Shown: positions 1-7,505 of the stretch, piece by piece | How the letters are laid out: each line of letters starts with the position of its first letter | How positions within the stretch are numbered: position 1 is the first letter of the stretch | Assembly: GCA_964648295.1 (NCBI GenBank) | Contig: CAZYNH010000007.1 | Coordinates: 1 to 64,000 of the forward strand | From: UBA4055 sp964648295 | GTDB lineage: Bacteria; UBA4055 | Direction of reading: 5' to 3' | DNA: 64,000 nt | Translations under genes and position numbers: made by a program | The notes under the pieces: model-generated | What the model saw: only the letters and a program-made list of their open reading frames with translations | Told to the model about the DNA's origin: nothing | The model's database searches: none

Positions 1-37
1 CGCGGTACATTTTCCTGCTCAAAATTTTTATAAGTTA

Positions 38-66
38 TATTTAATTAATTTAAGATGCTTTGTCAA
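38..66 (-). promoter_or_regulatory. Putative sigma70-type promoter for a gene leaving the window
   Basis: On the minus strand TTGACA (61-66) is followed by a 17-bp spacer and TAAATA (38-43). Downstream, a GCAGGAAA ribosome-binding-like stretch precedes an ATG at 10-8, so a coding region probably starts at position 10 and runs off the left edge of the window. Its product cannot be seen. Confidence 0.5.
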
Positions 67-93
67 ACCGAAAAATATGATTTTATCAATTAC

Positions 94-360
94 TCATATG
101 TCGGGAGTTCCGAAGTATATGAAAGGAAGGACCAGCTGTACGCCGGCGTCTACATTCATTCCGGGCTGTTTCGCGCCTAATGTGATATTCCCGAACCCGT
201 GTTCGGACGGCACACCGATGCTGATCTTAGGTAAAATGACAACATGACCTCTGAAGTTCCATGCTATTCTCAATCCGGGGCTCAGATATATAAGTTACTT
301 TGCGTTCGACACAAGAAGCATGCAAAGTAAGAAGAATACTAAATTCTTTTTCTGTGTCAT
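94..360 (-). pseudogene. Remnant of an outer-membrane / beta-barrel protein gene
   Basis: An ATG at 360, five bases after the DUF1846 stop, opens a signal-peptide-like segment (MTQKKN, then a hydrophobic run LVFFLLCMLLVSNA). A TAA interrupts it at 297-295. In the same frame translation then reads LIYLSPGLRIAWNF onward to a TGA at 96-94, with alternating hydrophobic residues and glycines typical of the last strands of an outer-membrane barrel. Signal peptide and C-terminal strands lie side by side with almost nothing between, so this looks like a gene that lost its middle and is closed by a stop. It could instead be a single nonsense mutation in a very small barrel-like protein, or a sequencing error. 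No family is assigned. Confidence 0.5.
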
Positions 361-365
361 TTTTA

Positions 366-1889
366 TCAGCTTATGAACAGGCTTTTGCTGGAATATTCCG
401 GATCGCAGGTCAGGTTCACTTTGAGTTTTCTCCAGCCGGCTTCGTCGCCGGGTGTCGGAATGTGGGTCAGATGGGCTTCGCATCCCGCGAGTTTCTTCAG
501 TTGCTCCATTGCCATCTGCGCCGCGGGGTTGAAAAGGGCGCTGACGCTTAGGACTATGAGCATCTCGTCAACATCGAGGCTTGCGACTTTTCTGTTCAGT
601 ATGTCCGTTTTAAGATGAGTTACGGAATCTATCAGGCTCTGGGGCAGAAGGAACATATTGTCAGGAAGCCCGGCGAGATGTTTGACCGCGTTCATGATCA
701 GGCTTGACGAAGCGTGCATCAGAGGCGAGTTCTTGCCTGTTATTATCGTGCCGTCACCGAGCTCGATAGCCGCCCCGCAGAAAAACCCCGCGTGACCCTT
801 TCCGGTGCTTTCCGCTTGCGCTGCGGCTTCTCTCGCAGGCAGTACCACGCTTCTGTCGTCTACTTTTGCGCCGACCTTGTCCATAATCATCCGCGCATGT
901 TCCAGCGAGTCTTTTTCGGCCAGTCCGAGCGCATACTCGACGCCGCACCTGAAGTATCTGCGTATGACTTCCTGATGCCCGGCTGCCTGAAGCGCGTCGT
1001 TGTCTGTTATACCCGCGCTCGCGCGGTTGACGCCCATATCGGTCGGGGAGAGGTACATGGATTCTCCGCCGGTGATCTTTTCAATTATTTTTTTGAGAAG
1101 CGGGAACGCGTCTATGTCCCTGTTATAATTTACCACCTCTTTGCCGTAAGCTTTCAGATGGTGAGAATCTATCAGATTAACATCCTTGAGGTCAATTGTA
1201 GCCGCCTCGTATGCCACATTCACTTTATGGTTCAGCGGAATATCCCAGATCGGAAAAGTCTCGAATTTGGCGTAACCCGCCTTGACTCCTCTTTTATATT
1301 CGTGGTAAAGGCTGCACAGACATGTAGTAAGCTTGCCGCTGCCAGGCCCGGGTCCCGTCACGACGACTATGGGTTTATCGGTCTTAATATATTCGTTCGA
1401 TCCGTAGCCTTTGTCGCTTACGATCAGATCAACATCTTCCGGATATCCTTCGATAGGGCGGTGTATATAGACTTTCATGCCTCTCATTTCGAGCTTATTC
1501 TTAAACGCGTTTGCTGAAGGCTGATCTTCGTACCTTGTGATAACGACCGCTTTAATATCTATTCCCCATTCTCTGAAATCGTCAATGGTCTTTAAGGCGT
1601 CATGATCGTATGTTATCCCGAAATCGGCCCTGATCTTCTTTCTCTCAATGTCACCCGCGTAAATGCACATTATTACGTCCGTCTTGTCCTTAAGCATCTG
1701 GAGAAGCCTCATCTTGACATTAGGGTCAAAGCCGGGCAGCACCCTCGAAGCGTGATAGTCGAACATTATCTTTCCGCCGAACTCAAGGTAAAGTTTGTCG
1801 TTGAATTTTCCCACTCTCTCCAGAATTGAGGATGTCTGTTCCTTGAGGTATTTCTCATTGTCGAATCCTACACGCTTTGAGCTTTTCAT
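366..1889 (-). CDS. DUF1846 family protein
   Basis: This 507-residue protein matches the DUF1846 family (PF08903), conserved bacterial proteins of about 500 residues whose biochemical role is not established. Visible hallmarks are the N-terminal RVGFDNEKYLKEQ and LYLEFGGK segments, a glycine-rich P-loop-like TGPGPGSGKLTTC at residues 178-190, and the PTDMGVNRA segment in the second half. The start at 1889 is chosen because the family begins at this point. The open frame continues to 2099 upstream, but that part would be hydrophobic, unlike the family, and overlaps the divergent promoter at 1966-1994. No signal peptide, so cytoplasmic. The remnant at 94-360 follows it on the same strand. Confidence 0.85.
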   Translation of the reverse strand: MKSSKRVGFDNEKYLKEQTSSILERVGKFNDKLYLEFGGKIMFDYHASRVLPGFDPNVKMRLLQMLKDKTDVIMCIYAGDIERKKIRADFGITYDHDALKTIDDFREWGIDIKAVVITRYEDQPSANAFKNKLEMRGMKVYIHRPIEGYPEDVDLIVSDKGYGSNEYIKTDKPIVVVTGPGPGSGKLTTCLCSLYHEYKRGVKAGYAKFETFPIWDIPLNHKVNVAYEAATIDLKDVNLIDSHHLKAYGKEVVNYNRDIDAFPLLKKIIEKITGGESMYLSPTDMGVNRASAGITDNDALQAAGHQEVIRRYFRCGVEYALGLAEKDSLEHARMIMDKVGAKVDDRSVVLPAREAAAQAESTGKGHAGFFCGAAIELGDGTIITGKNSPLMHASSSLIMNAVKHLAGLPDNMFLLPQSLIDSVTHLKTDILNRKVASLDVDEMLIVLSVSALFNPAAQMAMEQLKKLAGCEAHLTHIPTPGDEAGWRKLKVNLTCDPEYSSKSLFIS

Positions 1890-1965
1890 TTCTTCTGCCT
1901 TCAGATTTAATTTAACAAAAACGGAATATAACAAAATGACAGCGGTAAACAAAGAAGAATTTTGT

Positions 1966-1994
1966 TTGTCGGACCGGAAGAATTTGATTATATT
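1966..1994 (+). promoter_or_regulatory. Promoter of the secreted DUF4412-like gene
   Basis: TTGTCG (1966-1971), a 17-bp spacer and TATATT (1989-1994) lie about 38 bp upstream of the ATG at 2032. A GGGGAG ribosome-binding stretch sits just before that start. Confidence 0.55.
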
Positions 1995-2031
1995 TCCAAC
2001 GTTAACATAATGAAAAAGGGGAGTTAGAGAA

Positions 2032-2679
2032 ATGAAGAAAACAACCGCGCTAATATTATTATCAGCAATTATAATGCTGACCGCCGCCGAAAAGATCAAG
2101 ATGAGCTCCGTGCTCGGATCCGACTATTTTAAAAAAGGATATTCGGCAACAATAAAAACAACCTCGGACATACCGATGATGCCGGTTCAGAAACCCTATA
2201 CCGTATATACCGACGGGGAAGGCAACAGCAGAACCGAGACCGAAGAGACCGTCAGCCTGTACATCGAAGAGAAAGGCAAGAATATGGTTTACAGCTACGA
2301 CAAGAGCTCAAAGACCTATACTGTGATGTCTCTGGACGACATGCCCGGAGGCGATATGGCCAGACCGGACGATATCGGCGAGGAGGAACTTGTCGAAAAG
2401 GCCGGGTCAGCGACTTTTGCGGGAGTAAAGTGCGACAGGTACAAAGTTATCATGGAAGAAACCTCAGACGGAGATGACGAAGAGGAGATGCAGGGAGAAA
2501 GTTACATCTACATCGATCCTGCTAAAAAGATGATGGTCGGAATGGAGATGAAAATGGGCCCGTATACCATGAAAATGGAATATACGAATATAAAACAGGG
2601 TGTTGACAAGGCTCTCTTTAAGCCTCTGACAGGTTATAAAAAGACCGAAGGATTTCCTATGGGCGGCTTTAACCGCTGA
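2032..2679 (+). CDS. Secreted DUF4412-like protein
   Basis: A 215-residue protein with a clear signal peptide (MKKTTALILLSAIIMLTAAE). The mature part resembles DUF4412/LolA-like periplasmic proteins: an early YSATIKTTS strand, a central acidic stretch (TSDGDDEEEMQGE, about residue 145), and the paired segments 'FAGVKCDRYKV' and 'YIYIDPAKKMMVGMEMKMGPYTMKMEYTNI' typical of that fold. It probably sits in the periplasm or at the outer membrane; ligand and partner are unknown. It is monocistronic: its own promoter lies upstream and a strong terminator follows 6 bp after the stop. Methionine content in the C-terminal half is high. The family call is by pattern only. Confidence 0.6.
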   Translation: MKKTTALILLSAIIMLTAAEKIKMSSVLGSDYFKKGYSATIKTTSDIPMMPVQKPYTVYTDGEGNSRTETEETVSLYIEEKGKNMVYSYDKSSKTYTVMSLDDMPGGDMARPDDIGEEELVEKAGSATFAGVKCDRYKVIMEETSDGDDEEEMQGESYIYIDPAKKMMVGMEMKMGPYTMKMEYTNIKQGVDKALFKPLTGYKKTEGFPMGGFNR

Positions 2680-2684
2680 AAAAC

Positions 2685-2714
2685 AAAAGCCCGGCAATTT
2701 CCGGGCTTTTTTTT
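2685..2714 (+). terminator. Rho-independent terminator
   Basis: AAAGCCCGG and CCGGGCTTT form a 9-bp stem around a short loop (AATTT region), followed by a run of T. It lies 6 bp after the DUF4412-like stop and close to the convergent end of the gene at 2725, so it may serve both. Confidence 0.85.
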
Positions 2715-2724
2715 ATATAATACT

Positions 2725-3090
2725 CTAATTCTGCTGAGTCAGTAAATTCTGAGCTTTGTTTAAAACATCCTGTCCGTCGTTTTTATCGTAGAATTCGAAA
2801 GCGAATCTTCTGTCCTCGTTCGACATTTCAGCTTCCGTGTTAAGGTTTATGATCTCGCCTTCGCTCAGGTAAAAACTGTAATCCTTTCCTTCGCAATCAA
2901 CATACAGGCTGGGCGGACAGATGTCCTCGTTACCTTGCGGGACTATCTCTTTTATCGCTTTGAACTTTTGAAGAGCTTCGTAGAGTTTGTCCGAATCAAG
3001 AACTCCGTGCTCTAAAGTGTCGTAGCTCCCGGTTGCCGAACCGAGATCTTTTGCGATGCCCTGGCTGGATACTTTGAACGATTTTGCCAT
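2725..3090 (-). CDS. Conserved-looking hypothetical protein
   Basis: A 121-residue soluble protein with no signal peptide or membrane segment and no family that I recognise. It begins MAKSFKVSSQGIAKDLG, is acidic overall, and has one Cys pair (CPPSLYVDC, about residues 58-66). A good ribosome-binding site (AAGGGGAAAA) precedes the ATG at 3090. It starts 15 bp after umuC on the same strand, so it may be the last gene of the umuDC unit and could be damage-inducible by read-through. That is inference from position only. Confidence 0.6.
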   Translation of the reverse strand: MAKSFKVSSQGIAKDLGSATGSYDTLEHGVLDSDKLYEALQKFKAIKEIVPQGNEDICPPSLYVDCEGKDYSFYLSEGEIINLNTEAEMSNEDRRFAFEFYDKNDGQDVLNKAQNLLTQQN

Positions 3091-3104
3091 TTTGTTTTCC
3101 CCTT

Positions 3105-4364
3105 TTATATTTTTATTTTCAGTAATTCTTTCCAGTCGGTAGTGTAGTGCGGAGAGACGAACTGCCTGCGCATAGACCAGTTTCTCTGAATTCCCGCGCT
3201 TGCGATAAAAAGCGAATTGTCGCCGTATTTTGCGTTTATCGCATCCATCACCATGTCAACGGCGGGGTCGAACCTTTCAGGCGTGAACAGGTTGTACTGG
3301 AATGATCCGCCGGGTACTATTCCGTCGAGCAGAACTCCCGCTTTTTTATACAGGAAGCCCTTTTTATATATCCGTTCAAGCAGTTTGAGCGCATATTCGG
3401 TCAGTTCGAGCGTGGATGAGGTGGGATAGGGCAGTTTGTAGGTCATTCCGCCGTTGTATTGAGGATCGTCCTTGAACCTGTCCGTCAGGATGAATACCGA
3501 CAGGGCCGAGGCCAGCGAATTCTGGCGTCTCAGCTTGGCTGAGGTTGTCGAAACATAACTGGTGACAGCCTGCTTAAGCCCGTCAATGTCGGCTACGCGC
3601 TCGCCGAAAGACCGTGAGCTTACTATGCTTTTTTTCGGCTCCGGCGCGGAGTCCATATCTATGCAGGCTGTCCCGCGCAGTTCGAGAACTGTGCGAAGGC
3701 CGGTCACCCCGCCCATGTTCGTTTTCACCCACCCTTCAGGCATGTTTTTCAGATCTTTCGCTGTTTTTACGCCCTTCCTGTTCAATTTGAGAGTGTTCTG
3801 CCGGCCGATACCCCAGACATCCTCAACAGGCACTTTTTCCAGGTAGGCGTCAATATCTTTTACTGAACTCAGATCCAGCACGCCTTCGCATTTCGGATAT
3901 TTCTTCGCAATATTATTAGCCAGCTTTGCGAGCGTCTTTGTTCCGGCTATGCCGACCGAAACAGGAACTCCGGTATCTTTCATCACTTTTGCACGGATCG
4001 TTTTTGCATATTCCGTTCTGTCGATGTCCATTCCGGTCAGGTCGAGAAAAGCCTCGTCTATCGAATAAATTTCCATTTCCGGTGTAAATTCCGACAGAAT
4101 GTTCATCACCCTGCGGCTCATATCTCCGTACAGAGTGTAGTTGGATGAGAAGACCGAGAGCTGATCGAGGATCTTTTTATCGAGCTTGAAATAAGGGTCA
4201 CCGCGCCTGACGCCCATATCTTTCGCCTCTTTCGTCAAAGCCACCACGCAGCCGTCGTTGTTCGAAAGGATCACCACAGGAGCGGTCTTAAGGTCGGGAC
4301 GGAACACCCTCTCGCATGATGCGTAAAAGCTGTTGCAGTCTATGAGCGCAAAGACATTATCCAT
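3105..4364 (-). CDS. umuC: Y-family DNA polymerase V catalytic subunit UmuC
   Basis: A 419-residue Y-family polymerase of normal UmuC length. Catalytic carboxylates are present: Asp9 in ALIDCNSFYASCERVF and Asp103-Glu104 in YSIDEAFLDLTG. The helix-hairpin-helix region (VEDVWGIGRQNTLKLNRKGVKTAKDL) and the little-finger region follow, and the C-terminal RNWSMRRQFVSPHYTT segment is typical of UmuC rather than DinB. With processed UmuD it forms the error-prone translesion polymerase. The start lies 2 bp after the umuD stop, so the two are translationally coupled. Confidence 0.95.
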   Translation of the reverse strand: MDNVFALIDCNSFYASCERVFRPDLKTAPVVILSNNDGCVVALTKEAKDMGVRRGDPYFKLDKKILDQLSVFSSNYTLYGDMSRRVMNILSEFTPEMEIYSIDEAFLDLTGMDIDRTEYAKTIRAKVMKDTGVPVSVGIAGTKTLAKLANNIAKKYPKCEGVLDLSSVKDIDAYLEKVPVEDVWGIGRQNTLKLNRKGVKTAKDLKNMPEGWVKTNMGGVTGLRTVLELRGTACIDMDSAPEPKKSIVSSRSFGERVADIDGLKQAVTSYVSTTSAKLRRQNSLASALSVFILTDRFKDDPQYNGGMTYKLPYPTSSTLELTEYALKLLERIYKKGFLYKKAGVLLDGIVPGGSFQYNLFTPERFDPAVDMVMDAINAKYGDNSLFIASAGIQRNWSMRRQFVSPHYTTDWKELLKIKI

Positions 4365-4365
4365 A

Positions 4366-4806
4366 TTACAGCCTGTGTATCACGGTCGTCGCAACTCCCC
4401 AGATCTCGAAATCTGTACCTTCTTTGATCTCGATGGGCTTATACAGAGGGTTTTCGGCAACAAGTTTGATCTTCCCGTTCTTCCAGTCGAGGCGTTTTAC
4501 GGTAAAATCCCCGTTTATAACAGCGACGACTATCCTGTCGTGCCTTGCTTCAAGAGATCGGTCAACAATAATAATATCGCCCGAATGTATCCCCGCGCCT
4601 ATCATTGAATCGCCGGTGATCTCAACGAAAAAAGTGGCCGAGGGATTTTTTATGAGATATTCGTTAAGGTCTATCGATCTTTCCATGTAGTCGTTCGCGG
4701 GGGACGGAAAGCCGGCGGAAAGTTTTTCGGTGTAGAAAGGGAGTTCGACATTCGACTCTGTGCTTACAGGATAGATCTTCGCGATATTCTTAATACTTTT
4801 CTTCAT
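4366..4806 (-). CDS. umuD: UmuD, self-cleaving translesion polymerase subunit
   Basis: A 146-residue S24/LexA-like protein. The self-cleavage site is the Ala31-Gly32 bond in SAGFPSPANDY. The Ser-Lys dyad is Ser67 in GDSMIGAGIHSGD and Lys104 in FTVKRL. RecA-stimulated cleavage would yield the active UmuD' that partners UmuC. The putative -10 element ends only 7 bp before the ATG and no ribosome-binding site is visible, so the transcript may be leaderless. I could not recognise a LexA box of a known type upstream, so SOS control is inferred from the family. Confidence 0.94.
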   Translation of the reverse strand: MKKSIKNIAKIYPVSTESNVELPFYTEKLSAGFPSPANDYMERSIDLNEYLIKNPSATFFVEITGDSMIGAGIHSGDIIIVDRSLEARHDRIVVAVINGDFTVKRLDWKNGKIKLVAENPLYKPIEIKEGTDFEIWGVATTVIHRL

Positions 4807-4813
4807 AAGTGAG

Positions 4814-4841
4814 AATATAACGAAATTTGCAGGTTCATCAA
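4814..4841 (-). promoter_or_regulatory. Putative umuDC promoter
   Basis: On the minus strand TTGATG (4841-4836), a 16-bp spacer and TATATT (4819-4814) precede the umuD ATG at 4806 by 7 bp. The expected transcription start falls on or next to the ATG. Confidence 0.45.
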
Positions 4842-4864
4842 AATAAATTATTTAATGAAATCGT

Positions 4865-4893
4865 TTGCCTTAACATAAAACAGTGCGTATATT
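4865..4893 (+). promoter_or_regulatory. Promoter of the yggS-yggT-divIVA-PNP-like unit
   Basis: TTGCCT (4865-4870), 17-bp spacer, TATATT (4888-4893). A transcript starting near 4900 would exclude the in-frame GTG at 4883 and supports the ATG at 4919 as the yggS start. Confidence 0.5.
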
Positions 4894-4918
4894 TAAAAAT
4901 GAACATGCGGCGGAAAAA

Positions 4919-5617
4919 ATGATAAGAACTAATCTTGAATATGTAAACAGAAAGATAGCTGAGGTCTGCAAAAGGACCGGAAAAAATAGAAACGATATAA
5001 TCCTTGTAGCCGTGTGCAAAACATTTCCGGTATCATCCAATCTCGACGCGATAAACGCGGGCCAGCTCGACTTCGGTGAGAACAAGATACAGGAGCTTGT
5101 AAGGAAAAAATCTTATTTATACCTGAACGGAATGGCCGGAACCAGATGGCACATGATAGGCCACCTCCAGTCAAACAAGGCTAAACAGGCTGTATTGAAC
5201 GCCGACATGTTCCACTGCCTCGACAGCACAAAACTCGCCGAAAAGCTCAACGAGGCGTGCATTCAGGCGGGCAGGAAACTCAAGGTGCTCATTCAGATAA
5301 ATTCGAGCGGCGAGGAGAGCAAGTCCGGCATCATGCCCGGAGAGCTCAACCTCTTCATAAAGGAACTTAAAATATATGACCACCTGATAATTTCCGGGCT
5401 GATGTCGATAGGCGCGTTCAATGAAGACCCGGAGGATTCGAGGAATGAATTCAGAATGATGAAGGAACTTTTTGATGTGGCTAAAAAGCACGACGGCGGA
5501 AATATATCAATAAAATACCTCTCCATGGGTATGAGTAACGATTTCGAAGTCGCCATTGAGGAAGGAGCCAACATAATCAGACTCGGAACAGCTATATTCG
5601 GAGCCAGGGAAAAATGA
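4919..5617 (+). CDS. yggS: YggS family pyridoxal-phosphate homeostasis protein
   Basis: A 232-residue PLPBP/YggS protein of normal length. Lys34 in LVAVCKTF is the PLP-binding lysine; the conserved FGENKIQEL, WHMIGHLQSNK, INSSGEESKSG and LSMGMSNDFEVAIEEGANIIRLGTAIFG blocks are all present. The family binds PLP without known catalysis and balances vitamin B6 and amino-acid pools. An earlier in-frame GTG at 4883 lies inside the promoter and is rejected. The stop overlaps the yggT start by 4 bp (ATGA), a conserved gene pair. Confidence 0.93.
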   Translation: MIRTNLEYVNRKIAEVCKRTGKNRNDIILVAVCKTFPVSSNLDAINAGQLDFGENKIQELVRKKSYLYLNGMAGTRWHMIGHLQSNKAKQAVLNADMFHCLDSTKLAEKLNEACIQAGRKLKVLIQINSSGEESKSGIMPGELNLFIKELKIYDHLIISGLMSIGAFNEDPEDSRNEFRMMKELFDVAKKHDGGNISIKYLSMGMSNDFEVAIEEGANIIRLGTAIFGAREK

Positions 5618-6132
5618 TAAGTCTTTTTTTTTCGTTCCTGTCCATTGTAGTAATCACCAGAGTAATATTTCATTATATCGGCTACAATTACGGAGCATTC
5701 TACAATATAGTGTATAATATTTCGGAAAAAGTGCTTAAGCCCATCAGGTCAAAACTGCCGCCCTCCCCCGTGGACTGGTCTCCGCTGATAGCTCTTGTTT
5801 TATTCGACCTGCTGGGAAAATTCCTTCCGCTGTTCATAACCTCGGCTGTGGGCGGAGAATGGGGAGCCGCTTTATTTATACTTTATTATTCGGTACTGTC
5901 CACTATGTCTTCGCTGGCAACTCTGTTCATCATCATCTTTACTGTAAAATTCTTTAATGATCTGACAGGAAGAGGGAACTATAATCTCACTATGCTCATT
6001 GAGGCGGCTTCCGATCCCGTGATCAGGCGTATAAGGCAGCTGCTTCCGTTCGGATACAGGAAATATTCCTTCTGGGTGTCGCTGGTACTTATCATCCTGC
6101 TGAAAATAACGATAGACGCACAATTAACATAA
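5614..6132 (+). CDS. yggT: YggT family integral membrane protein
   Basis: A 172-residue inner-membrane protein with two YggT-type repeats (PF02325). Each repeat has a hydrophobic hairpin and a conserved 'P-x-R' segment: SEKVLKPIRSKLPPSPVDWSPLIALVLFDLL near residues 37-67 and ASDPVIRRIRQLLPFGYRKYSFWVSLVLIILL near 130-165. Molecular function is not settled; the family associates with division and envelope genes. It is translationally coupled to yggS and followed by divIVA. Confidence 0.85.
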   Translation: MISLFFSFLSIVVITRVIFHYIGYNYGAFYNIVYNISEKVLKPIRSKLPPSPVDWSPLIALVLFDLLGKFLPLFITSAVGGEWGAALFILYYSVLSTMSSLATLFIIIFTVKFFNDLTGRGNYNLTMLIEAASDPVIRRIRQLLPFGYRKYSFWVSLVLIILLKITIDAQLT

Positions 6133-6151
6133 CAGAAACTCCGGAGATAAA

Positions 6152-6622
6152 ATGGAATTTTCAAAAGAGGGGATAACATCAAAAAGATTTTCGGGTTCGC
6201 TGAGAGGCTATGATAAGGCCGAAGTTGAAGTATACCTCGAATGGATCGGATCAGAAGTGGAAAAGCTGAAAGCCGAGAATGATGAGATCAGAAAAAAGTA
6301 TGACGATATTATTTCTGAATACGGGAAGTTCGCCAAAGAGAAAGACGATTTTGGTAAAGAACAGCAGAAAGCCAAGCAGGATATCGAGAGAATTAAGAAG
6401 GAAACCAACAAATTCTGCGACCAGCTTAAGCTCGACACTAAAATGCAGTCGAAAGATGTGCTCAAGAACTCATACCTTCAGCTTAAAGACCTAAAAAAAG
6501 ACATAGACAACCTGCAGAAGATCAAAAATTCGTTCGTAAAAAGATATCAGACATACCTGAAGGACCAGCTTGAGTCAATAAAAGCGTTCCAGAAAGAGAA
6601 AGTAATAACTGACGATAAATAG
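6152..6622 (+). CDS. DivIVA domain protein
   Basis: A 156-residue protein with the DivIVA N-terminal lipid-binding domain: an FSKEGITSKRFSGSLRGYDKAEVEVYLEWI segment with the usual 'F-x-x-x-x-R-GYD-x-x-EV-x-x-(F/Y)L' pattern in residues 3-32. Residues 33-145 are a charged, lysine/glutamate-rich coiled coil. Such proteins sense membrane curvature and organise the division site or pole. It sits between yggT and the PNP-like gene, as in other bacteria with a yggS-yggT-divIVA cluster. Confidence 0.85.
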   Translation: MEFSKEGITSKRFSGSLRGYDKAEVEVYLEWIGSEVEKLKAENDEIRKKYDDIISEYGKFAKEKDDFGKEQQKAKQDIERIKKETNKFCDQLKLDTKMQSKDVLKNSYLQLKDLKKDIDNLQKIKNSFVKRYQTYLKDQLESIKAFQKEKVITDDK

Positions 6623-6630
6623 AGGGCAGG

Positions 6631-7146
6631 ATGAGGGCTGTATTCTATACCGCGGCATGGGAAGATCGGGTAGAAGGTTTGAAATCTGACGAACAGATAT
6701 GTACTAACGGTAAAGATATTGAATATCTCAAAAATAAGATAAGACAGCTTGCGAAGGATGGTTTAAAGGAACTTCTGATCTTCGGCGATTGCGTACAGTT
6801 CGGTCCGGCCGTAAAAGACGGTGTTTTTATCATAACCGATCATATCAATGCCACAGGCGATAACCCGCTCATCGGCGGGAACGACGAAAGTGTCGGGCCG
6901 CGTTTTCCCGACATGACCTTCGCGTATTCGGAAAAGCTTACCTCCGAGCTCAAAAATTTCCTCACCTCTTCAGGCATCCCGTTTTCTGAAACCATCCTCT
7001 ACGGTGCGGAAAACCCTCCGTCCTATCCCGCCGAACTCTCGATGCTAAAAAGCCTCAACTCCGCAGCCTGCGACAGGACCACCGTCTTTCTCGACATCAT
7101 TGCCCGGCATGCCGGAATTCAGGTCGCTGCCGTCCTTAAAGGTTAG
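6631..7146 (+). CDS. Shortened purine-nucleoside-phosphorylase-like protein
   Basis: A 171-residue protein clearly related to the C-terminal half of trimeric purine nucleoside phosphorylase: IITDHINATGDNPLIGGNDESVGPRFPDM is close to the family signature, and PSYPAELSML and HAGIQVAA match later blocks. Family members are about 270 residues. Here the N-terminal third with the GSGLG-type phosphate loop and GRFH motif is absent, the usual TNAAG is FGDCV, the base-binding Glu of 'SFETxAE' is not conserved, and the protein ends before the catalytic 'TN' Asn. It begins 8 bp after divIVA with a ribosome-binding site (GAGGGCAGG). It is probably not a normal phosphorylase; it may be a degenerate or repurposed subunit. 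Confidence 0.7.
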   Translation: MRAVFYTAAWEDRVEGLKSDEQICTNGKDIEYLKNKIRQLAKDGLKELLIFGDCVQFGPAVKDGVFIITDHINATGDNPLIGGNDESVGPRFPDMTFAYSEKLTSELKNFLTSSGIPFSETILYGAENPPSYPAELSMLKSLNSAACDRTTVFLDIIARHAGIQVAAVLKG

Positions 7147-7205
7147 TGCCCAAATAAATAAAATATAACTTTCAGAAATTAATTGATTTTACTCTTAACA
7201 GAATA

Positions 7206-7505
7206 TCAGATCTCGATTCCGTGCTCAGTAATTCCCTTTAAAAAACCTGAGTCGTCTCTTCCCTTTTCTAAAAGAACAGGCTCAATTCTAAGATCTATAT
7301 CTCTTCTTAATTTCCAAAGCAGCGGAGTTATATTGAAATAATCTTCTTCAAGTTTGTCCACGACCACAGCTACATCAATATCGCTGTCGTCTGTGTTCGT
7401 ACCTCTGGCAAAAGATCCATACAAATACAACTTGTCAAAATCAATATATTTGCTCAAAACAGACTTATAAAGTCCCAGCAATTCTATAGCTTCGTTTTTA
7501 CCCAT
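7206..7505 (-). CDS. MNT-type nucleotidyltransferase (antitoxin of HEPN/MNT pair)
   Basis: A 99-residue minimal nucleotidyltransferase. The signature LYLYGSFARGTNTDDSDIDVAVVV (residues 27-50) has the GS-x-x-x-G and D-x-D metal-binding residues. In characterised HEPN/MNT pairs the MNT protein neutralises the HEPN ribonuclease, in some cases by adding AMP to it. The gene overlaps the end of the HEPN gene by 22 bp, as expected for a coupled pair. The locus is visibly A/T-richer than the neighbours, consistent with horizontal spread. Confidence 0.85.
   Translation of the reverse strand: MGKNEAIELLGLYKSVLSKYIDFDKLYLYGSFARGTNTDDSDIDVAVVVDKLEEDYFNITPLLWKLRRDIDLRIEPVLLEKGRDDSGFLKGITEHGIEI

Noticed and set aside
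714..1517. Long plus-strand open frame opposite the DUF1846 gene
   Set aside because: It lies wholly antisense to a recognised gene, has no domain, and has unlikely composition rich in Cys, Arg and aromatic residues.
4807..4845. LexA (SOS) box upstream of umuD
   Set aside because: Neither the CTGT-N8-ACAG nor the GAAC-N4-GTTC form is present; only weak partial dyads can be drawn.
4883..4918. GTG start for YggS 12 codons upstream
   Set aside because: It lies inside the putative promoter and lacks a ribosome-binding site; the protein begins as its family does at 4919.
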